Positions 7,210-13,492 of a stretch of DNA of 13,492 nt are shown piece by piece; position 1 is the first letter of the stretch; the number at the start of each line of letters is the position of its first letter. Where the stretch lies: positions 1 through 13,492 of the forward strand of contig DHSL01000060.1 in the NCBI GenBank assembly GCA_002411345.1. Direction: 5' to 3'. The position numbers were made by a program, and so were the translations under genes. The notes below the pieces were generated by a model. The model worked only from the letters and a program-made list of their open reading frames with translations. It did no database searches and had not been told where the DNA came from. Source of the DNA: Bacteroidales bacterium UBA5287 (GTDB lineage Bacteria; Bacteroidota; Bacteroidia; Bacteroidales; Dysgonomonadaceae).

Positions 7210-9573
7210 TTAAATCAATTTCACTAATTCGATATATTTTCTGCGCTGCTCTTCCGTTAATCTATTATTCAGAAAATCATCTTTTATTTTATACAACCAA
7301 GTATATAGGCTCTTTTCTTCTCCTTTTCTTGATGGCTGACGTTTATTTTCAATAAGAAAAATTTTGAGTTTGTTGTAAGTTAAATTCCATTTGTAAGTAT
7401 CTTTATCGATTTTGTAATCAGAGTAAACTTTTTGTATTCTAATAACTTCGTCATACTGATTTTCTGAAAGTTTTTTCCGACCTTGCTCAATCAATGCCCA
7501 CCATCGATAAAGGGAAATTTCATCATAATTTTCGGATACAGAAAAAGGGAAATGTTCATTTTCAACAATGAAAATTTCTAAATCGTTTAGTCGTTGCTCG
7601 AAATTCCTTTTTTTATTTTCTTTCTCTGTCATTTTTTTAAATTCAGGTGAGTACTGCTTGCTTTTCAACCCAAATAGATTGCCTTTAAATTGAACAAAGT
7701 ATTTTCCCGAGTGCATTGAGCTATGCACATTTTTCTGTGCCGTTTGAAAAGATAAATTAACGTAATCTGTAATGCTCTCTACTGTTTGGGGTATATCTTT
7801 CTTATCCAAAAATTCAACTATCTTATTCCGAATGGTTCCTTTGGGAATGTGTTTCCATTCTTTGAGGGTATAAACACTTTTTCTGTTTACAAATGTTATA
7901 TCTTCGTGTCTTTGTAAAGAAGGACGCAATTTATCAGGATTATTCTCTATAGTGTATTTGTGCTTAGGCAAGAGACTCTTAAACTCAGAGAAAATCTCCA
8001 TTAAATGCATTGGTCGTTCATTTTGTTTTAATATATCGTAAACAACATTTATAGGCTTTCTTTCCTTGTTTGCTGGAATTTTTATTTGTCCGTGGATTTC
8101 ATCACTATATAAGCCAAATTCATGGAGTAACATTATTTTCGTAATATCTACAATACTATTTATTTTATCATAATCAAAAATTTTCCAACACTGAGAGTTA
8201 GATATGTAAATTTCAATATCCAATAAAAATTCAGTTTCATTTTCAATCAAAATATTTTCAAATTCTTCTCTCATTTTTTCAAAATCAAAAAAAACTGTAT
8301 ATGCTCTTCTAATCAAATATTTAGATTTCCAAAAAAATCCTCTATTATTAATGTCAAAGTCATTTCCATAAAATATGAAAACATCTCTGAATACATTTGC
8401 TATTACTAACCTTACAAATTCAACAGATAGATTAGATTGCTCCTTTTTTATTTGCTCAAAAAAAATGGCATTCTCTTGTGTAATTACATTTACTCCTTCA
8501 AAAAGCGTAAGCAAATACTCCCAATCGCTTTTATTTTGGATTATTTCTGTGTATTTATTTAGATTACAGTTTTTTCTGCGTTCAGTAACATCATTAGTTA
8601 TTTCAAAAGTTTTATTATAAGTATTGTTACGTATTTGACGCACTCTTTCACGCGATATATCGTATTTATCCGCGACCTCTTTGAGTGTGTTTGGTTGTGA
8701 ATTCTGAAAAATTGGGAATGTATCAATTAATATATTTATTTCTCTTTCGTTTTGATTTATGAGCATCTGCTCTAAAATCCAAAACATAGGAAAGTGTTTA
8801 TTCTCTTGGTAGAAATCAGATACAAATTCATTTTGGAAAATCTCATTTTTATTATGGATTAAGTTAAACCATGTGAGCTCATCTTCAGGTAACATTATTT
8901 GTTTCAGCAAATTATATCTTATTACATCTTTTAACTCTACCGCTTCTACTAAACTCTTTTTTCCTAATCCTCCAATATTCAATAACATTTTGTCTGATTC
9001 GAATAAATAATCAAGAATAAAATCTTTGATTCCGACTAATTTTAACCTATTCTGTGTACGTACAGTGTATTTCTCAATCTGTTTCAAGAAAATATTTTCT
9101 AAAGAAACTAATTGACTTTCATCTAAGAATGAAATAATATCTTTAGCTCCAATTAGGTTATGCGCGATGGCATCTAGTGGATTTGATTTTACTAATTTTT
9201 CTATTTCAGCAGCTCTTTCTCTGACGGGATCAACAATTAAGTTGGCAAGCGACAGAAGCATTTCTCGTTCTTCCTCTGATAATTCTCTTATGAGCGCTAA
9301 AACATCACTTATATGTTTGTCAACACCATGTTGTTCTCTCTTTTTTAATCTCGGAATGATATTAGTACATAATTCATCCAATTCTTGACAAGTTCTTAAA
9401 CCTGCATTTCTTATTTTCTTATTTGTAAAAGAACCATTTTCTTCAAAATATAAAAAAATCTTATAAAAATTATCCAACCCTTCTCTTAAACAACAGTTTG
9501 CACTACGAATCGATATTTGACTCGTATCACGTAAATACTCTGTTGAAATAGATTTTAGATCTTCTCTTAACAT
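7210..9573 (-). CDS. Large mosaic DNA-binding protein with RNA-polymerase-like modules
   Basis: 787 residues, no single family recognised. Modules seen, in order: an alphaCTD-like helix-hairpin-helix at about 19-69 (SIRSANCCLREGL, then KIRNAGLRTCQELDEL); a second at about 176-218 (VGIKDF, then GGLGKKSLVEA); and a sigma-70 region-4-like HTH at about 296-323 (TLKEVADKYDISRERVRQIR). These are followed by a HARE-HTH-like winged helix at about 505-573 (PMHLMEIFSEF, then SVYTLKEW), another winged-helix-like segment at about 580-640, and two helicase-associated-like repeats at about 656-720 and 727-787. Both repeats carry the pattern FxxEN followed by SLYxW. No nuclease or ATPase motif is visible, so a role in binding DNA or recruiting partners is inferred. 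It overlaps dndE by 7 bases and the helicase gene follows after one base. GC content is very low. It could be a sensor of phosphorothioate marks, a scaffold or a transcriptional regulator. Domain calls come from motif reading and are moderate in confidence. Confidence 0.7.
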   Translation of the reverse strand: MLREDLKSISTEYLRDTSQISIRSANCCLREGLDNFYKIFLYFEENGSFTNKKIRNAGLRTCQELDELCTNIIPRLKKREQHGVDKHISDVLALIRELSEEEREMLLSLANLIVDPVRERAAEIEKLVKSNPLDAIAHNLIGAKDIISFLDESQLVSLENIFLKQIEKYTVRTQNRLKLVGIKDFILDYLFESDKMLLNIGGLGKKSLVEAVELKDVIRYNLLKQIMLPEDELTWFNLIHNKNEIFQNEFVSDFYQENKHFPMFWILEQMLINQNEREINILIDTFPIFQNSQPNTLKEVADKYDISRERVRQIRNNTYNKTFEITNDVTERRKNCNLNKYTEIIQNKSDWEYLLTLFEGVNVITQENAIFFEQIKKEQSNLSVEFVRLVIANVFRDVFIFYGNDFDINNRGFFWKSKYLIRRAYTVFFDFEKMREEFENILIENETEFLLDIEIYISNSQCWKIFDYDKINSIVDITKIMLLHEFGLYSDEIHGQIKIPANKERKPINVVYDILKQNERPMHLMEIFSEFKSLLPKHKYTIENNPDKLRPSLQRHEDITFVNRKSVYTLKEWKHIPKGTIRNKIVEFLDKKDIPQTVESITDYVNLSFQTAQKNVHSSMHSGKYFVQFKGNLFGLKSKQYSPEFKKMTEKENKKRNFEQRLNDLEIFIVENEHFPFSVSENYDEISLYRWWALIEQGRKKLSENQYDEVIRIQKVYSDYKIDKDTYKWNLTYNKLKIFLIENKRQPSRKGEEKSLYTWLYKIKDDFLNNRLTEEQRRKYIELVKLI

Positions 9574-9962
9574 ATCTCATTCAATCCTTTTTCAATCTTA
9601 TCAAATATATAATCAAAGCCAACTAGATTTGGATTATCCATCACATCGTCATAAATGAGCTTCAATCCATGATCGAGATGCATTTTAAAATAACGTGGCA
9701 AATCTTTATCGTTACTGTTTATTTGATAGTGTGTGCAAAACAATGCTTCATAAATAGGATAATAGCTACCGAAAAGTACATTTTTGCTGTATTCTTTACC
9801 ACCGGAATCAAGCACATCAATTGGAGAGAATTTCTCTCCTGATTGTAAAGAATAGCCGATGGCAATTCGAGCAATTATATTCTCAGCGCCCAAATTAAAT
9901 TTTCGTGTTAGTTCGGAAACAATTTCTCGATTTTTATTACTGGTCTTTATTTGTGAAAACAT
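9567..9962 (-). CDS. dndE: DndE, small DNA-binding phosphorothioation protein
   Basis: 131 residues, the expected size for DndE, a small, mostly helical protein of the modification complex reported to bind nicked DNA. Visible family-like features are an N-terminal helical segment ending in ARIAIGYSL (about 31-39), a central GGKEYSKNVLFGSY segment and a C-terminal FKMHLDHGLKLI helix. The start lies 5 bases after the dndD stop. The last 7 bases overlap the start of the 787-residue gene, so the modification genes and the accessory genes are physically continuous. The dnd assignment uses sequence resemblance together with its fixed place after dndD. Confidence 0.9.
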   Translation of the reverse strand: MFSQIKTSNKNREIVSELTRKFNLGAENIIARIAIGYSLQSGEKFSPIDVLDSGGKEYSKNVLFGSYYPIYEALFCTHYQINSNDKDLPRYFKMHLDHGLKLIYDDVMDNPNLVGFDYIFDKIEKGLNEIC

Positions 9963-9967
9963 GGCAA

Positions 9968-12082
9968 TTATTCCATTAAATTGTCAACCTCAACCTGTTC
10001 AATATATGATTGTGAATTTTTATTTTTTAGTAAATAAGCTGAATTTACATACGGCTTCATCACATTTAGTTCATTCTTACTTAGCTCTTTATATGGCAAA
10101 GGAAACAAGACTACTTGTTTTGAAACAGTAGGATAAAATTCCGTAATGATCTTGTTTGCGTGACTTTTGTCAAATTTTTGTAAAGGACTGTCAATGAACA
10201 CAGGAAACTGTATACCCGACTCTTCCACGAGAGCTTTAAGTAAAGAGGTCGCATAAAGTTGCTGTTCGCCTTTCGATAATGCTTCCTTTTTAATCAAAAT
10301 GTTGTCTTTTGAATAAAGATTTATATCAATTATATCATCATCAATTACAACATCAACATTCCCAATAAAATCGACTTTGTGCATTAAATTATTCATGGTA
10401 GTTTTTATTCGCTTTTCAAGTGCCGATTTCTTTTCTTTTTTTAATGAAACAAGAAATGTGTTTAATTCAGTTATCAGTTGTTCAGCAACTTTATCTTTTT
10501 TTATATCGCTGCCATCAAGGCTTACCTTTTTACTTAATTCTGTAATCCTTTTGTTTATGACGGTTAGTTCCTTGTTTATAGCTCCTATATTTTCATGCAA
10601 ATTGCGAATTTTTAGCTCGGATTCAGCTATTTTTCGCTCACTTTCATTCTTCTTTTTTCGAATATGCTTAATTAAATTGTCATTTTCTTTACTATGCATA
10701 TTGGATATACTACGAGCCGTTCGCTCAAGGACTTGTTTGTTTTTTCTATAATCGTCAGCAAGATGCTCAAACTCTACCCTATAAGTTGTTACAATGTTCG
10801 AATAAACAGATGCAAACTCATCGAAAATTTCTTTACTCGCATTCAACAATGGAATTTCGTCAGTAGAATGACCTTGATATTTAGCGATAATAACATGAAA
10901 TAAATCTACTAACTCTTTTTTATTTTTGTCAGAAAGAGAAATATGCTTGAAAGCATCTTTCATCTCTGATAAAATATTGGAAAGTAAAAAATTTTGATTT
11001 CTTATATTATTTTGAGATTGGATAATTTCAAAATCACGTTCCAATTGTGTTTTTGTTTGTAATAGCAGCCTACCTGATATTGCAAAAGGAGCAAATTCTA
11101 AAAATTGTTTTAATTGTTGTTTATAATTAGTATCTTTTTCTTGAACGGTGGATAGTAATAATTCTAGACGATTTAGTTCATCAAGAGTAACACTATTTCC
11201 TTCACGCAAAAGTTGTATTTGCAATTTCTCATCTTCTTTTTTTAGTAACAAAATTTGATTATTGTAAAAAGCTGATTGTTTTTCACGGTCTGCAAAAGCT
11301 TCATTAAGTTTTTTTTGTTTAGATAGTAATTCATTCAATAAATTACGACTCTCAACATCGTCTGATTTACGACGAAAACGAAGGCGCATATTTTCAAGAT
11401 TTCTCTTTAAATCCTCATATTTTTTCACACCCAAAACTTCATTATAAGCAGAACAAAGTTTACGCTTTTCTTCAATAGTATTTGTTTCAGCAAGAGTTAC
11501 TATTTTTTCAGAATCAAAGAAGAAAAAGCGTGCGATATCTTTATTTAATATAAAATCATTAATGAAAATCTCGTTTCCTATTTCAGATGTAAGCTCGTTT
11601 TGCACTCCATCAATTAATATTTCTATGTATTCCTCATTCAATAGAGTATCATAAGAGCGAGTAATTTTCAATGATTGACACGGTATCGAGGGTATAAATA
11701 TATCAGTAAATTCTAAAGAAACAGAATAACATGACAACTTTCTTACATATTCTACTTCGGGAGAATAGCCTGATTTTCTTATTCTTGTAATAATATTTGG
11801 AGTAATTTCCGTTGCAATCTTTTGTCTGCAAATTTCATTTAGATTAGTTATTAAAGTACTGTTATACCCACCATTTGTCATTTCTTTACGAAATGATTCA
11901 TCAACATCTGCCATTAAACGTCCGTAAAGGCACCAAAGTAATGAATGTAGAAAAGTTGTTTTACCAAAACCATTTTCTCCAGAAATCAAATACAAGTTTT
12001 TATTGTTCCCATTTGGGAAAACAACTTTATTCTTGCCATTGTATAGTCGATAATTATTGAGTTCAACACTTTTTATTTTCAT
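9968..12082 (-). CDS. dndD: DndD, SMC-like ATPase of DNA phosphorothioation
   Basis: 704 residues, slightly long for DndD. Walker A is GENGFGKTT at 35-43, preceded by the YRLYNG entry typical of RecF/SMC-type ATPases. A long charged, coiled-coil-like middle spans roughly 215-560. The ABC signature LSKGEQQ is at 602-608 and Walker B FPVFIDSPLQKFD at about 626-638. In the family, DndD supplies ATPase or DNA-nicking activity to the DndCDE modification complex. There is no CxxC zinc-hook pair, unlike the second SMC-like protein of this operon. It overlaps dndC by 4 bases and is separated from dndE by 5 bases. Motifs alone would only say SMC-like ATPase; the position between dndC and dndE makes the DndD assignment secure. 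Confidence 0.93.
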   Translation of the reverse strand: MKIKSVELNNYRLYNGKNKVVFPNGNNKNLYLISGENGFGKTTFLHSLLWCLYGRLMADVDESFRKEMTNGGYNSTLITNLNEICRQKIATEITPNIITRIRKSGYSPEVEYVRKLSCYSVSLEFTDIFIPSIPCQSLKITRSYDTLLNEEYIEILIDGVQNELTSEIGNEIFINDFILNKDIARFFFFDSEKIVTLAETNTIEEKRKLCSAYNEVLGVKKYEDLKRNLENMRLRFRRKSDDVESRNLLNELLSKQKKLNEAFADREKQSAFYNNQILLLKKEDEKLQIQLLREGNSVTLDELNRLELLLSTVQEKDTNYKQQLKQFLEFAPFAISGRLLLQTKTQLERDFEIIQSQNNIRNQNFLLSNILSEMKDAFKHISLSDKNKKELVDLFHVIIAKYQGHSTDEIPLLNASKEIFDEFASVYSNIVTTYRVEFEHLADDYRKNKQVLERTARSISNMHSKENDNLIKHIRKKKNESERKIAESELKIRNLHENIGAINKELTVINKRITELSKKVSLDGSDIKKDKVAEQLITELNTFLVSLKKEKKSALEKRIKTTMNNLMHKVDFIGNVDVVIDDDIIDINLYSKDNILIKKEALSKGEQQLYATSLLKALVEESGIQFPVFIDSPLQKFDKSHANKIITEFYPTVSKQVVLFPLPYKELSKNELNVMKPYVNSAYLLKNKNSQSYIEQVEVDNLME

Positions 12083-13419
12083 GCCTCAATTTCCTTTACA
12101 TAACGATCTAAGCGGGCTTCTAAATCTGTCTGCAAACCATATTTTTTCATTAATAAAACTTTGTTCTTTTGTAATGCAAGTAATTCCTGTATTAACGAAT
12201 AATGTGCAGGAGTTTCACAAGATTTTTCAAGTAAAAGCCGTTCTTGTAATCCAATATTATCATTTGGTAAATCATAACCATAAACCTCATTGTAAATATC
12301 ATTGACGGTTGTTTTAAAATTTCCATCACGATACCACATTACTTGTATAGCTATCAGCTCTTGGCTTTTAATCAAATCGATACTTGATCGATAATGTTGT
12401 GTTTCTTTTTGAATGGTAAGTAGTTCGCGTAACAGTTGTATTCGGTACTCCATTGTATAATTTCCCATACGATGCCCTGTTTCATCAACGGCAAGTTGTC
12501 CATTTCTGCGTGTCTCATTGCGATATTCCGATAAATTACGATTTGCCACCAAGCGATTGCGAAATTCCAGCAAAGGTTTCATCCATTCTATGCCATTTTT
12601 TATTAACGCGCTCATAGATTTATCTTCTTTCACAACAGTACATACCCAACATCCGAAACGACTTTGTCCGCATGAACGGTGGGAATCACTTGTTACAACC
12701 GTGGGACATTCATAATCATCTGCCGAAGCATCCATATAGATTTTAAAAAGTGTTTGATTGTCAAACCCCCAAGGAGAAGGGATTGCGTTTATGATATACC
12801 AAACTTCTTCAATCATTAATTCTTTAATTGGTGCATATGTATAGGTGTTTGGATTAAGGGGATGTTTTGAAAGACGCTGACCTTTAATCTCGTGCTTTTT
12901 TATAGACTTTGTTCGTTGTTGGCTTTCATCAAGGCGTGTTCCAATCAGAATAATTGCTTCACCGTCAGATGCAATTTGGCTTGTAATAAAGTTAGATGTC
13001 GGTTTTATTTTCATTTTTTCGGTGCAAAACCGAAATGCATTATTAGGTACAGGGTAACCTTTACCAATGACACAACTCCAAAAAGTATCTTCAATCTGCG
13101 GAGTGGTTGTTTTAACAGTAATGGGTAACTGTTGATCTTTAGATGCTTTTTCAATAGCTTTTAAAACACTGCTGACATATTCTTCAATAACAGGATTTTC
13201 CACCATTGTATCGTTACAAACTACATATACTTGACGACTTAGAGTGCCGATTTTTTCACCTCTGATTTTATGTAAAGCCAACCAAACCAATGTTAGTAAT
13301 ACAGTTGAATCTTTACCTCCACTAAAACCAATTATCCAAGGACGATTATATCTATCCTCCTCTAAATACTGGTCAATTAAATCTTCTATAATAGTATTTA
13401 TTTTTTTATTTTCAATCAT
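12079..13419 (-). CDS. dndC: DndC, phosphorothioation sulfurtransferase (PAPS-reductase-like)
   Basis: 446 residues, close to the usual DndC length. DndC is an iron-sulfur, ATP-pyrophosphatase-type enzyme that takes part in putting sulfur into the DNA backbone, receiving it from a cysteine desulfurase (DndA or IscS). The PP-loop SGGKDS is at residues 33-38, an FRFCTEKMKI segment places Cys132 after it, and CGQSRFGCWVC gives Cys250, Cys257 and Cys260. Together these four cysteines match the family's 4Fe-4S ligand pattern. GTRLDES at 160-166 fits the substrate-binding part of the PAPS-reductase fold. The start is the first ATG of the frame, preceded by A/T-rich sequence without a Shine-Dalgarno. 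The stop overlaps the dndD start in an ATGA, which implies translational coupling. It is the first gene of the block inside the window. Family identification rests on motif spacing and on the dndD and dndE neighbours. Confidence 0.95.
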   Translation of the reverse strand: MIENKKINTIIEDLIDQYLEEDRYNRPWIIGFSGGKDSTVLLTLVWLALHKIRGEKIGTLSRQVYVVCNDTMVENPVIEEYVSSVLKAIEKASKDQQLPITVKTTTPQIEDTFWSCVIGKGYPVPNNAFRFCTEKMKIKPTSNFITSQIASDGEAIILIGTRLDESQQRTKSIKKHEIKGQRLSKHPLNPNTYTYAPIKELMIEEVWYIINAIPSPWGFDNQTLFKIYMDASADDYECPTVVTSDSHRSCGQSRFGCWVCTVVKEDKSMSALIKNGIEWMKPLLEFRNRLVANRNLSEYRNETRRNGQLAVDETGHRMGNYTMEYRIQLLRELLTIQKETQHYRSSIDLIKSQELIAIQVMWYRDGNFKTTVNDIYNEVYGYDLPNDNIGLQERLLLEKSCETPAHYSLIQELLALQKNKVLLMKKYGLQTDLEARLDRYVKEIEA

Positions 13420-13492
13420 TGTAATTTTACTTTATATAAGGGCAATAGTCTATAAGAGTTCTTTAACTTCTTTCATTAGTGTCCACTAAAAA
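13420..13492 (-). promoter_or_regulatory. Upstream region of dndC, possible leader with short inverted repeat
   Basis: The 73 bases before dndC are AT-rich, with no Shine-Dalgarno. TTAGTG (13476-13481) and CACTAA (13484-13489) form an inverted repeat with a 2-base spacer. It could be an operator, the end of a mobile element, or chance. A frame entering from the right edge closes at 13463-13465 after nine codons, so the end of an upstream gene cannot be excluded. A definite promoter cannot be named because too little sequence is present. Confidence 0.25.

Noticed and set aside
7210..9573. Alternative sigma factor
   Set aside because: Only a region-4-like HTH is present; no region 2 (core and -10 binding) segment is visible.
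13463..13492. C-terminal end of dndB reading in from the right edge
   Set aside because: Only nine codons (FLVDTNERS) before a stop, too short to assign to any family.

Overview
The window is an AT-rich bacterial accessory region. It is filled by one block of nine tightly packed genes, all on the minus strand and transcribed from right to left. The low GC content, A-rich translation starts with no convincing Shine-Dalgarno sequence, and the protein flavour fit a member of the Bacteroidota. That assignment is tentative, because no rRNA, tRNA or core gene is present to anchor it.

Right third (13419 to 9567): dndC, dndD and dndE, the core of a DNA phosphorothioation system that replaces a non-bridging backbone oxygen with sulfur. 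DndC carries the PP-loop and the four-cysteine iron-sulfur pattern. DndD is an SMC-like ATPase. DndE is the small DNA-binding partner. Neither dndA (cysteine desulfurase) nor dndB (ParB-like regulator) lies in the window, and the DndFGH restriction partners are absent.

Middle (9573 to 2105): five further genes follow with gaps or overlaps of only a few bases. They encode a 787-residue mosaic that resembles several RNA polymerase parts and DNA-binding modules (two alphaCTD-like helix-hairpin-helix segments, a sigma region-4-like HTH, HARE-HTH-like winged helices and helicase-associated repeats). Next come a 743-residue fusion of a phospholipase-D-type nuclease and a superfamily 2 helicase, a 71-residue helical protein, a second SMC/Rad50-like ATPase with one CxxC pair, and a 164-residue orphan. 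By position and domain content they are the best candidates for the restriction or effector arm that reads the sulfur mark. This is inference.

Left (2082 to 610): a Schlafen/AlbA_2 plus GHKL-ATPase-like plus winged-helix protein. Its base composition is visibly more GC-rich than its neighbours, and a CCCAAT/poly-A repeat in its linker could vary in length. Below it lie about 600 bases without a convincing gene, containing a minus-strand intrinsic terminator near position 110-146 that probably ends the operon.

Working model: DndCDE, with an IscS-type desulfurase encoded elsewhere, marks host DNA. The mosaic protein, nuclease-helicase and SMC-like ATPase recognise and process unmarked invading DNA. 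The last gene may regulate the cluster or be a separate passenger.
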